64,000 bases of DNA, from the NCBI GenBank assembly GCA_963695415.1, contig CAVOGL010000007.1, positions 434,001 through 498,000 of the forward strand, written 5' to 3'. Both the position numbers and the translations under genes were made by a program. The first letter of the stretch is position 1, and each line of letters opens with the position of its first letter. The notes beneath the pieces were generated by a model. It was not told where the DNA came from and searched no databases. It was given only the letters and a program-made list of their open reading frames with translations. Below, in pieces: positions 17,597 through 26,547 of this stretch. Origin of the DNA: CAVXWV01 sp963695415. Lineage in GTDB: Bacteria; Chloroflexota; Anaerolineae; Anaerolineales; UBA4823.

Positions 17597-19955
17597 CTAA
17601 TCTATATCGATTTCGATTACGAGGAAAGAAACGTAATCTTTCTTTGATTGATGAGTAAAATTTTTGTCTCGAAAGCTGCCTGATTCTCTTCCCTGACCTG
17701 TTTGCAGAAATTATGTCAGCAGGTTGGTTTGAATACATTCCTATCTGATATTCGCTCAAAACCAGGTTCACGTGCTGTTCAGCCGTTGGAAGAACCTGGT
17801 TTAATAAATTAGCGCGTTCACCTGGGGTTGTTGTAGTTTCGAATTTAATGTTGTGCCTCGATAAGGCGTGGTTAATTTCCATGTACGATCTTACCAAAGA
17901 TGGCAGTAATGCATAAATAGACCAGTTTGAGATAAAGGCGGGAGTTCTTAAACCCATTCGCGTAAATAGGTTTTCGATATAAACCGGAGCAGGTTTTAAA
18001 CGATGACGTATTCTAATTACTGCGAAAATAATGATTACTGCCAGCACAATCAAGATTGATCCTGCGATAATGTAAGGAATTAGGGACTGCTGTCGTTGGG
18101 GAGGAATAAATTCTTCACTGTTCAAATCTTGAAAAAATTCATCGTCGAGTAAAGGCAGATTACCTTGAAGGTCATTAAACTCAGGATCAGAACCCAATGA
18201 CTCTTCATTCGGATCAACTCCCGGCAACCGATCTATATCAGGTTGGGAGGCAGTAGGTTCGAATTCAACCCACCCTAACCCGTTGAAATATACTTCGGGC
18301 CAAGCATGTGCTTCCCGCTGTCGAACCAGATATTTACCATCATCCATTTCTTCACCGGTGGCATAACCTACCACAAACCTCGAGGGGATTCCAATCGAAC
18401 GCAGCATCACCACTGCAGCAGAGGCGTAATAGTTGCAGAATCCAACCTGGCTATCAAAAAGCAACCAATCAACCACATCTTGATCGGTTGGAGGTGGATT
18501 TATGATGTCAGAGTAGGCAATATTCTGCCGCAAAAAGGTAACAATTGCTTTTACCTGATCATAGGGGTTATCAAAGTCTGTAGTGATACGCCGGGCTAAT
18601 TCGGTCGTCCTGGGTGTGATCGTTTCTGGCAGTTGTAAATATCGGTCTTTGATGTGCTGGGGGTATTCGCTTCCAGACTTCCTCATGTCATACACGGCAG
18701 CGTTACTGATAGAGGAGTGAATAGCATAAATTTGCCCGGGTCTGACCAATGGATCCGCCTGGAATGTATATAAATCGACAGATCCATCTGGATTATTTAA
18801 ATACTTAGCGGCTCCTTCCCTGTCTGTCCATTCTACCTGGGCTGGAGAGAAAAGTGAAGTGAAAAATGATGAAGAAATTATCTCAAAATCCGCATCCCAT
18901 CGTTGATCATATTCTTCGAAGAGAAATTTCTCCTCAGAATTCCAAGGCATGGCTTCAAGGGTCGGGGAATACCATTGGCGACCATTAAATTGGCTGTAAA
19001 TTCGTGCGCGCCAATACAACCTCACCCCTTCAGGCATTCGGCTCTGGGGATTCACCCAAAACATGACCTCGTTGGTAAGTTTATTACCTGATCCTAGGGT
19101 TAATGTGGGTCCGAAATAATCTAATGGAACATTTAACGAGGATTTTAAGGAAGCAAAAACATTGTCGAACTGCTCCTGTATCTCCTTCCATTCTTGTTGA
19201 ACCGGTTCAACGAGTTCTTTGATGGTGTCCACGTCTGGCGGGATAGTTGGAAATAACCATGCTAATAGAATGATAATGCTCACGGTAAAGAAGGAGAATC
19301 GCACAAACTCGAAACCCAGGGCGGGAGGCAGCGCAGTTCTGGTTTGCTGCCAGTGTTGCTTCTTTAATTGATACGCAACTCTTCCCACCAAAAGGAGGCT
19401 GAAGAAGATAAAAGCTGCCACAAACCAGATACGACGGTCTTTTCCAGGATCGAATATGTGAATTATCACCAAAGTGATACCAGCAGGAAAAAGTGAGAGC
19501 CAGGCATTCCCATACCTGACAAGAGAGAATCCGGAATAAATGCCCAAAAACCAGAATAAGATGGAGATGATTATCAGGAAAAGGATCGAATCTTGCACTA
19601 ATTCGTTATTTTGCAGCTGATAAAAGACGACGCCAAGCCGATCTACCACAACCTGAATTTTTTCATACCACAGGTAATTTTCAGCCGATTTGCTAAAGAG
19701 AAAAAGGGATAATTGCCAGGGTACCAGAACCATACCGTAGAGTAAACTAATTAAAAATGAGACAATACCAGAAAATCTGGTAAATCCCAGGGCAAGTCCC
19801 AGCACTACTCCAAAAATCACCAGGAATTCTGTGACTTCCAGGTACTCTGTCCAATCGGTAGTGTTAAGTCTGACCGATACACTAACCAGAGCGGCTAAAA
19901 GCAAAATCGCTGTTAGCCAATCCCACCACCGTTGCCTTTTCACTGAATTTCCCAT
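17586..19955 (-). CDS. TgpA-like membrane protein with transglutaminase domain
   Basis: 789 residues. Six hydrophobic helices (about 12-245) are followed by a large extracytoplasmic part with a transglutaminase-like core: cysteine in VGFCNYYASAAVVMLRSIGIPSRFVVGYA, histidine in QREAHAWPEVYFNGLGW and the third acidic residue in VEFEPTAS. A further helix (IPYIIAGSILIVLAVIIIFAV) and a cytoplasmic C-terminal domain follow. This is the DUF3488/TgpA layout of bacterial envelope proteases or transamidases; the true reaction is unknown for most. It is first in a minus-strand unit with the WecG-type transferase and the radical SAM gene, and divergent from nuoA. Confidence 0.87.
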   Translation of the reverse strand: MGNSVKRQRWWDWLTAILLLAALVSVSVRLNTTDWTEYLEVTEFLVIFGVVLGLALGFTRFSGIVSFLISLLYGMVLVPWQLSLFLFSKSAENYLWYEKIQVVVDRLGVVFYQLQNNELVQDSILFLIIISILFWFLGIYSGFSLVRYGNAWLSLFPAGITLVIIHIFDPGKDRRIWFVAAFIFFSLLLVGRVAYQLKKQHWQQTRTALPPALGFEFVRFSFFTVSIIILLAWLFPTIPPDVDTIKELVEPVQQEWKEIQEQFDNVFASLKSSLNVPLDYFGPTLTLGSGNKLTNEVMFWVNPQSRMPEGVRLYWRARIYSQFNGRQWYSPTLEAMPWNSEEKFLFEEYDQRWDADFEIISSSFFTSLFSPAQVEWTDREGAAKYLNNPDGSVDLYTFQADPLVRPGQIYAIHSSISNAAVYDMRKSGSEYPQHIKDRYLQLPETITPRTTELARRITTDFDNPYDQVKAIVTFLRQNIAYSDIINPPPTDQDVVDWLLFDSQVGFCNYYASAAVVMLRSIGIPSRFVVGYATGEEMDDGKYLVRQREAHAWPEVYFNGLGWVEFEPTASQPDIDRLPGVDPNEESLGSDPEFNDLQGNLPLLDDEFFQDLNSEEFIPPQRQQSLIPYIIAGSILIVLAVIIIFAVIRIRHRLKPAPVYIENLFTRMGLRTPAFISNWSIYALLPSLVRSYMEINHALSRHNIKFETTTTPGERANLLNQVLPTAEQHVNLVLSEYQIGMYSNQPADIISANRSGKRIRQLSRQKFYSSIKERLRFFPRNRNRYRLDDF

Positions 19956-20193
19956 TGTTGAACCACCAGTAAATGTAAGATTGTATCCAATTTACGCTAT
20001 TACCACCAGTAAGGTTCAGTTTACCTTATTAAATTTAGCACTGAATTAATAGGGATGAGCTTTATCCTTCACCAATTGTTATTTTTTTCACTTTTCTATT
20101 TTCAAATTGTGAACTATGATAAAATGTGACGGTTATTGCTATCGTAAGAGGCTGGTGAATAATTACGATGCGAATAAATCATGAGGAGTAAAT

Positions 20194-20550
20194 ATGCAAA
20201 ACGAGTGGTTGTTCATCGGCGTATTTTTCTTTTTAGCGCCAATTTTCCCCGCTATTGCACTTCTAATTCCCAGGATCATCGCCCCTAAGAAACCCAATAA
20301 AATTAAGCTTGAAACTTACGAATGTGGGATTGAGACTGTGGGTGAATCTCATGTTCAATTCAAGGTTCAGTATTATATTTATGCACTCGTATTCCTGGTT
20401 TTTGATGTTGAATTGATATTTCTGTATCCTTGGGCTGTTGCATATAATTTATTACCTCTTTACGCAGTGGTAGAAGGTATCATATTCATTCTAATCCTGG
20501 CTGGTGGTCTGATTTATGCGGTACAAAAAGGCATATTGGATTGGCAGTAA
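20194..20550 (+). CDS. nuoA: NADH-quinone oxidoreductase subunit A
   Basis: 118 residues, three membrane helices, with the conserved loop KLETYECGIETVGESHVQFKVQYYIYALVFLVFDVE that contains the quinone-site cysteine. ATG 20194 follows GAGGAG. NuoA is part of the proton-pumping membrane arm of complex I. Here nuoA stands alone: the next gene is nuoH, 126 bases away after a strong hairpin, and nuoB, nuoC, nuoD and nuoI, which usually lie between, are missing. The 238-base gap upstream, shared with the divergent tgpA-like gene, has a possible -10 (TATGAT at 20115-20120) but no clear -35. Confidence 0.95.
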   Translation: MQNEWLFIGVFFFLAPIFPAIALLIPRIIAPKKPNKIKLETYECGIETVGESHVQFKVQYYIYALVFLVFDVELIFLYPWAVAYNLLPLYAVVEGIIFILILAGGLIYAVQKGILDWQ

Positions 20551-20568
20551 GGTTAATAAAAATTTTCA

Positions 20569-20596
20569 AAAGGCTGAAGGTGATCCTTCAGCCTTT
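20569..20596. terminator. Perfect 12-bp hairpin between nuoA and nuoH
   Basis: AAAGGCTGAAGG (20569-20580) and CCTTCAGCCTTT (20585-20596) around a TGAT loop. There is no T run on the plus strand after it, only TTT then GTGGG, whereas on the minus strand the hairpin is followed by TTTTGAAAATTTTT. So it may only attenuate or process the nuoA message. Confidence 0.6.
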
Positions 20597-20676
20597 GTGG
20601 GTCATATTCAATTAATGGGGGAGGCAAAAGTGATCCAAGGTGATAGGGTGATTAAGAATTCGTACGGAGAGGTGGT

Positions 20677-21912
20677 ATGACTGATCCAATAACAACAGTT
20701 TATCAATGGTTTGTAAATTTATTGTTTGGATGGGGAATCCCAAGAGAATATGTCAACTTAATCCTGGCAATAATAGGTGTTGTTCTCATATGTGCTTTTG
20801 TTTTGGTAGTGGATATTTTCCTCGTCTGGATGGAAAGAAAAACAGTTGCTCGATTTCAGGACAGGCTTGGTCCAAACAGGTTGGGACCTTTTGGCTTGAT
20901 TCAACCCATCGCGGATGTAATCAAGTTATTGATCAAAGAAGACATTACCCCGAATGGTGCTGACCGTGTGATTTACAACCTTGCACCGATCCTGGCTCTG
21001 GCCTCGGTCTTAATGATTTGGGCGGTTATCCCTTTCGCACCCGCATTAGTTGGCGCGGAAATTAATGTTGGAGTTCTCTACGTGGTAGCGGTAGGTACAT
21101 TAGCAACTCTAAGCATTATCATGGCAGGATTGGCTGCCAATAACAAGTATGCTTTATTAGGTGCATTCAGGACCGTCGCACAGATGATTTCCTATGAGAT
21201 ACCGATGGTAATTGCCCTTCTTATTCCGGTGATCATATCAGGATCAATGGGATTGGGTACGATCGTTGAAAGCCAAAAAGTATGGAACATTCTGTTGGTT
21301 CCTTTGGCTGCTGTTATTTTCTTGATCAGCTCCATAGCCGAAATCGGCAGGGCGCCGTTTGACCTGGTGGAGGCTGAATTGGAAATAGTGGCAGGATTTC
21401 ATATTGAATATACAGGGATGAAATTCGGTTTGTTTTATGCAGGTGAGTTACTCCATGCGCTTACAATAGGAGCGATATTTTCTGTATTATTTCTTGGCGG
21501 GTGGCAGGGACCTGGGGTAAATTTACCGGTGATTGGACCATTCCTGGCAGTCATCTATTTATTTTTGAAAGCCTTCCTGATCTACTTTGTCACTATGTGG
21601 GTTAAATATTCACTACCCAGAATCAGGATAGATCACATGCTGGGTTTCAATTGGAAATTATTGACCCCGCTTGCACTGGTGCTACTGGTTGTTATCGCTC
21701 TGGCTGATAAATTATTGAAAATGAATCAAGCCACAACCTTCGTTTACGCATTGGTGATGTTTGTTATCAATGTTACGGTGATTGTCCTGGTTCTGACGCT
21801 GTTGAGAAAGTATGCACGCAGGGAAAGATCTCAGGTTGCAGAAGTGAGGAATGAAGCCATTCCTCCTCAGCCAGTTGTTATAGACCCTTCACAGGCATCA
21901 ACCAGTTCATGA
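20677..21912 (+). CDS. nuoH: NADH-quinone oxidoreductase subunit H
   Basis: 411 residues with eight or nine helices. Conserved motifs WMERKTVARFQDRLGPNR, GLIQPIADVIKLLIKEDI, EIGRAPFDLVEAELEIVAGFHIEYTGMKF and VKYSLPRIRIDHMLGFNWK. NuoH forms much of the quinone chamber and links the peripheral arm to the pump. The C-terminus is extended by about 40 hydrophilic residues. GAGAGGTGGT just before ATG 20677 is the ribosome site. It heads a tight nuoHJKLMMN run. Confidence 0.95.
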   Translation: MTDPITTVYQWFVNLLFGWGIPREYVNLILAIIGVVLICAFVLVVDIFLVWMERKTVARFQDRLGPNRLGPFGLIQPIADVIKLLIKEDITPNGADRVIYNLAPILALASVLMIWAVIPFAPALVGAEINVGVLYVVAVGTLATLSIIMAGLAANNKYALLGAFRTVAQMISYEIPMVIALLIPVIISGSMGLGTIVESQKVWNILLVPLAAVIFLISSIAEIGRAPFDLVEAELEIVAGFHIEYTGMKFGLFYAGELLHALTIGAIFSVLFLGGWQGPGVNLPVIGPFLAVIYLFLKAFLIYFVTMWVKYSLPRIRIDHMLGFNWKLLTPLALVLLVVIALADKLLKMNQATTFVYALVMFVINVTVIVLVLTLLRKYARRERSQVAEVRNEAIPPQPVVIDPSQASTSS

Positions 21913-21925
21913 TTTGGAGATTTTG

Positions 21926-22441
21926 ATGAATATGCAGCTGATCTTATTTTTGTTGATCGGAATAATCACCCTGGGTTCAGGCTTGATGGTTGTGACTGCG
22001 AAACAATTGGTTCATATGGCGATGTGGTTAATCGCCGCATTATTAGGGATCGCCATTATATTTGTTACGCTGACAGCCGGATTCCTTGCTGTTACCCAGG
22101 TCGTTGTTTATATAGGCGCAATTTCGATCCTGATTATATTTGCGATCATGCTTACCAGAAAATCCGGAACCGAAGATGTGTCTGGCTATAACCAGAATTG
22201 GCGATGGGCGCTTCTGGTTAGCGTGATTGTTTTTGCAGGAATATTATTCATACTAACAAGTTGGTCAGGATTGAGCTCTACGGCTCCAGCAGTGGATGCC
22301 AGAGCAAACCAGGTGGTCGATTTAGGCATTTCCCTGGTTGATCCGAATGGTTATTTATTGGCATTCGAAATTGCGTCAATACTTTTATTGGCTGCACTTG
22401 TCGGAGCGGTGTATGTTGCATGGGACAGGAGAAAATCATGA
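21926..22441 (+). CDS. nuoJ: NADH-quinone oxidoreductase subunit J
   Basis: 171 residues from ATG 21926, preferred over the upstream TTG 21914 because GGAG lies at 21917-21920. Five hydrophobic helices; motif TQVVVYIGAISILIIFAIMLT contains the pi-bulge helix of the pump's central axis. It overlaps nuoK by 4 bases (ATGA). Confidence 0.93.
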   Translation: MNMQLILFLLIGIITLGSGLMVVTAKQLVHMAMWLIAALLGIAIIFVTLTAGFLAVTQVVVYIGAISILIIFAIMLTRKSGTEDVSGYNQNWRWALLVSVIVFAGILFILTSWSGLSSTAPAVDARANQVVDLGISLVDPNGYLLAFEIASILLLAALVGAVYVAWDRRKS

Positions 22442-22746
22442 TACCTCTATCTGGTTATCTGATTATCGCCACAGCTTTGTTTTGTATTGGGCTCTTTGGT
22501 GTGCTGGCGCGAAAAAATGCGATCGCAATCTTGATGGGTCTGGAATTGATGTTGAACGCTGTGAATATAAATTTGGTCGCTTTTTGGCGTTACATGGGTT
22601 TACAGAACATGACCGGTCAGGTGTTCGCGGTCGTGGTATTCGCGGTGGCAGCAGCCGAGGTTGCGGTAGGTCTGGCATTATTCATCTCAGTTTTCCGTCG
22701 TAGAGACACGATAGCGGCAGATGAGATCGATTTGATGAAGTGGTAG
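22438..22746 (+). CDS. nuoK: NADH-quinone oxidoreductase subunit K
   Basis: 102 residues from ATG 22438 with AGGAG upstream and a 4-base overlap with nuoJ. Three helices with both buried glutamates, in ILMGLELMLNAVNINLVAF and AVAAAEVAVGLALFISVFRR. These carry the proton path next to the quinone site. Confidence 0.94.
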   Translation: MIPLSGYLIIATALFCIGLFGVLARKNAIAILMGLELMLNAVNINLVAFWRYMGLQNMTGQVFAVVVFAVAAAEVAVGLALFISVFRRRDTIAADEIDLMKW

Positions 22747-22754
22747 GTGAATTT

Positions 22755-24941
22755 ATGAGCAGTGAACTCAGAGAATTAATTGTCTGGCTACTACCATTAC
22801 CTCCATTGGTAGCATTTTTTGTAATTTTATTATTTTCAAACAAAAGTAAATGGATAAGCCATACAATCGCTATTGGTGCCGTGCTGATTTCATTTGTTGG
22901 TACCCTGGCAATTTTTGCGAATGTTGTTTCTTTAAAACATCTTGGGGAAAATCCCATTCATTCTACTTTCCCATGGTTTCCAACTGGTGGTGATTGGTTC
23001 GAGATTGGTGTATTGGTTGATCCGTTATCTGCCGTGTCACTTTTCTTCGTCGCCTGGACTGTTCTGATGATTTTTATTTACAGCGTCGGTTACCATAATT
23101 TCGGTCAGCCAAAAGGTGATCACGATGTGCCTGGGATGCCGCCTCACGGAGCTGAGAGAACCGACGCACACGGACACCGTCACATTGTGCCTTCGGTGGA
23201 ACCGATGTATTCCAGGTTTTTTGCTTTCATCGGATTATTTGCCTTCGGTATGTACACCCTGGTTGTGTCAGATAACCTGCTGACTTTGTTCGTAGGCTGG
23301 GAGATCATGGGATTATGTTCATATTTATTGATCGGGTTCTGGTATGCAAAACCTTCAGCTAAGGCTGCTGCGACAAAAGCATTTCTGACGACCAGAGTTG
23401 GCGATGTGTTTATGCTCCTGGGGATTGCATATCTATATTCAGCAACAGGTACATTAAGTTACCGGGACATTTTCTACAATCCAGAAGTACTTGAAAGACT
23501 GGCTACAACAGCTTCACCTGTGCTAGGATTGTCGATCGCAGCTCTGGTTGGAATACTCTTATTCATAGGAACGATTGGCAAATCTGCCCAATGGCCCTTA
23601 CATGTATGGCTTCCGGATGCGATGGAAGGTCCCACTCCGGTATCTGCGATGATCCATGCTGCGACGATGGTGAGTGCAGGTGTTTACCTGGTGATTCGAA
23701 CCTATCCTCTGATGGCTGCGGGTGCGGAACATGGTCATTTGACTCCACCGATGATTTTCATGGCGGTAATTGGGACGGTAACGGCAATATTTGCGGCAAC
23801 GATCGCCGTGGCACAAAATGACATCAAGAGAGTGCTGGCATATTCAACGATCTCTCAATTAGGATTCATGATCGCCGCTCTTGGGATAGGTGGATATATT
23901 GCCGCCGCATTCCACCTGATTACGCATGCCTTTTTCAAAGCTCTGCTATTTCTCGGATCCGGATCAGTTATACATGGCATGGAACATGGAGTCTTTCACA
24001 CCGGTGATCACATCGACCCACAAGATATGCTTAATATGGGTGGGTTGCGTAAGAAAATGCCCATTACTTTCTGGACATTCCTGATTGGGGGATTAACGCT
24101 GGCAGGTTTTCCCTTCTTAACGGCAGGATTCTGGTCTAAGGATGAAATCTTTGCTGAAGCATATCACAACCAGCCTGTTGTATTTTGGATTTTGGCGATT
24201 GCGGCATTATTAACTGCTTTTTACACCATGCGACAAATCAGTCTCACCTTCTTGGGGAAACCCAGAACAAAGGCTGCCGAGCATGCTCAAGAGAGTCGCT
24301 GGACGATGACCGTTCCTTTGATAGTTCTAGCTTTCTTCTCCATCAGCTTAGGATGGGTTGGAATACCGGAAGGTTTTCCGTTGATTGGTGGGCTAGTGCC
24401 TAACTGGTTCCACGAATTTGTTGGTGAGACATTGGCGAAACATCCTGAAATTTTAGGTTTTGATTATATACCCCTGCTGGTTTCCTTGGTTGTTTCTTTA
24501 GGTGGAATAACATTGGGATGGTATGTGTATCGAAATGTAACCAAAGGCATGAATGATCCCATTGAGAAGCCGATGGGGAAATTCTATGATGTGCTGCGCA
24601 ACAAGTATTATTTTGACGAGATTTATCAGGTAGTTTTTATCAAACCAGCGGTTTATTTTTCAGAAAAAATTGCATACCAGTTTATCGACCTCAAGGTTAT
24701 TGATGGATTCTTACATTGGGTTGGTAAAGTCACTGTAGCCATTGGGAAATTCTTGAGGAATCGGATTGATATGCCCATTGTGAATGGTTTTGGTGACCTT
24801 GTGGGTGAAGTCACAAAGAAACTGGGCTTTATTATCAGACCGATTCAAACAGGTAAGGTTCAACAGTACATGATCATGGCTTTGATCACATTAGCTACAT
24901 TTACCATCCTGTTTTATTATTTACTTTTCAATTCTCGCTAA
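22755..24941 (+). CDS. nuoL: NADH-quinone oxidoreductase subunit L, with His-rich loop insert
   Basis: 728 residues from ATG 22755 (TAGGTG upstream), compared with about 610 in E. coli. An antiporter-like pump subunit: TM5 glutamate in FVGWEIMGLCSYLLIGFWY, TM7 lysine K276 in GTIGKSAQWPLHVWLPDAMEGPTPVSAMIHAATMVSA, and the lateral helix near the C-terminus. Between helix 4 and the PMYSRFF segment, residues about 114-148 form an added loop rich in histidine (six, including HGHRH), glycine and proline, absent from standard NuoL. NuoL forms the far end of the membrane arm. The ordinary pump residues are kept. Confidence 0.94.
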   Translation: MSSELRELIVWLLPLPPLVAFFVILLFSNKSKWISHTIAIGAVLISFVGTLAIFANVVSLKHLGENPIHSTFPWFPTGGDWFEIGVLVDPLSAVSLFFVAWTVLMIFIYSVGYHNFGQPKGDHDVPGMPPHGAERTDAHGHRHIVPSVEPMYSRFFAFIGLFAFGMYTLVVSDNLLTLFVGWEIMGLCSYLLIGFWYAKPSAKAAATKAFLTTRVGDVFMLLGIAYLYSATGTLSYRDIFYNPEVLERLATTASPVLGLSIAALVGILLFIGTIGKSAQWPLHVWLPDAMEGPTPVSAMIHAATMVSAGVYLVIRTYPLMAAGAEHGHLTPPMIFMAVIGTVTAIFAATIAVAQNDIKRVLAYSTISQLGFMIAALGIGGYIAAAFHLITHAFFKALLFLGSGSVIHGMEHGVFHTGDHIDPQDMLNMGGLRKKMPITFWTFLIGGLTLAGFPFLTAGFWSKDEIFAEAYHNQPVVFWILAIAALLTAFYTMRQISLTFLGKPRTKAAEHAQESRWTMTVPLIVLAFFSISLGWVGIPEGFPLIGGLVPNWFHEFVGETLAKHPEILGFDYIPLLVSLVVSLGGITLGWYVYRNVTKGMNDPIEKPMGKFYDVLRNKYYFDEIYQVVFIKPAVYFSEKIAYQFIDLKVIDGFLHWVGKVTVAIGKFLRNRIDMPIVNGFGDLVGEVTKKLGFIIRPIQTGKVQQYMIMALITLATFTILFYYLLFNSR

Positions 24942-24965
24942 TTAGAATTTTTATTGGAGAATTCG

Positions 24966-26525
24966 ATGATTTTTATCTTAGATAACATTCTTACGATAAT
25001 ATTATTTTTCCCGATCATTACAGCATTGGTGATTTTATTGCTCCCTAAGGAACAAAAAGATCTAATCCGTTGGTCAGCATTTTTGTTGAGTTTCATCCCT
25101 TTGATTTTTTCGTTGATACTCTGGTTCAACTTTCAATCTGATCAAGCCGGGTTTCAATTTGCTCAAAAATACACCTGGTACGCGCCTCTGAATATCTCGT
25201 TTCACATTGGAGTCGATGGTATTTCATTGACAATGATTATGTTGACCACACTGCTGACACCATTAGCCATCCTGACCTCCTTCAGCATAAAAGAAGATAT
25301 TAAAAACTATATGATCCTGTTCTTCTTATTAGAATTCGGTATGCTGGGAGTGTTCCTGATTTTAGACCTGGTTTTATTCTTCGTTTTTTGGGAATTTGGT
25401 CTGGTACCGATGTACTTCTTGATCAATCAGTGGGGGAGTGAGAAGGGCGAACGGGAAATTTGGGGTGGAATCAAGATAAAGGCGAGGACATACGCTTCAT
25501 ATAAATTTATGATTTATACGATGGCAGGTTCATTGGGCTTACTTCTGGCAATCCAGCTGATTGGGGTCGTTGCAGGAACCTTTGATATCCCTGAGCTTTA
25601 CAAAATTTGGCCCTCAGTCAATCAACTGCCGTTCAATATTTCCCCTTCTTTAGTTAAAAGCATCGCATTCTGGGCGTTTGCTATCGCTTTCGCGATAAAA
25701 ATCCCTGTCTGGCCTTTCCATACATGGTTACCTGATGCACACACGGAAGCGCCAACAGCAGGATCGATGATCCTGGCAGGCGTTTTGTTGAAATTAGGTG
25801 CGTATGGTTTTCTGCGGTTGGTTCTTCCATTGTTTCCTGCAGAATCAAAACAATTTGCCGGATTGCTTGCATTATTGGCAGTTTTGTCGATCATTTTCGG
25901 AGCTCTATCCGCGTTCGGGCAAAAGGATTTCAAACGATTGGTTGCGTATTCTTCTGTCAATCACATGGGATTTGTCGTACTCGGGATTGCAGCTGCAGCT
26001 TATGCCATTGGTACTCAAGATGCCACGATTGCGCTTGAAGGCGCTGTTCTCCAAATGTTTAATCATGGGTTATCCGCGGCTGGTATGTTTTTCCTGGTGG
26101 GTGTGATCTATGAGCGTACCCATACTCGAAACCTTGAGGATATGGGTGGACTTTTTCCTTTGCTTCCCGTTTACGGAGGAATCCTTATTTTCACTTCCAT
26201 GGCCTCACTCGGTCTTCCTGGTTTGAATGGTTTCATATCAGAATTCCTTGTAGTCCGAGGGAGTTGGCCGATTTTTACTCTCTACACGGCACTGGCGATG
26301 ATCGGCTTGTTCTTCACGGGAGCATATATATTGCGCGGGATCGCCAAAGTCCTTCATGGACCACTCAATAAACGCTGGTTAGGACAAGTTTCTGAAATTA
26401 ATGTGCGTGAAGCCTTTGTGATAACACCCCTGATGATATTGATGCTGTTGATTGGAGTTTGGCCTGCCTGGATCTTGGATGTAATCAATCGGGCTGTTGA
26501 AATGGTATTTAACGCGGGTTTATAA
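24966..26525 (+). CDS. nuoM: NADH-quinone oxidoreductase subunit M, copy 1 (canonical)
   Basis: 519 residues from ATG 24966 (TTGGAG upstream). Pump residues are intact: TM5 glutamate in FFVFWEFGLVPMYFLINQWG, TM7 lysine K245 in FAIKIPVWPFHTWLPDAHTEAPTAGS, TM8 lysine in GVLLKLGAYGF, TM12 glutamate in NGFISEFLVVRGSW. It is followed by a second, divergent NuoM. Confidence 0.95.
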   Translation: MIFILDNILTIILFFPIITALVILLLPKEQKDLIRWSAFLLSFIPLIFSLILWFNFQSDQAGFQFAQKYTWYAPLNISFHIGVDGISLTMIMLTTLLTPLAILTSFSIKEDIKNYMILFFLLEFGMLGVFLILDLVLFFVFWEFGLVPMYFLINQWGSEKGEREIWGGIKIKARTYASYKFMIYTMAGSLGLLLAIQLIGVVAGTFDIPELYKIWPSVNQLPFNISPSLVKSIAFWAFAIAFAIKIPVWPFHTWLPDAHTEAPTAGSMILAGVLLKLGAYGFLRLVLPLFPAESKQFAGLLALLAVLSIIFGALSAFGQKDFKRLVAYSSVNHMGFVVLGIAAAAYAIGTQDATIALEGAVLQMFNHGLSAAGMFFLVGVIYERTHTRNLEDMGGLFPLLPVYGGILIFTSMASLGLPGLNGFISEFLVVRGSWPIFTLYTALAMIGLFFTGAYILRGIAKVLHGPLNKRWLGQVSEINVREAFVITPLMILMLLIGVWPAWILDVINRAVEMVFNAGL

Positions 26526-26547
26526 GCTCAAACCGACGAGGTGATCG

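Noticed and set aside
20569..20596. Simple rho-independent terminator after nuoA
   Set aside because: There is no T run on the plus strand, so I keep it only as a strong hairpin of uncertain role.
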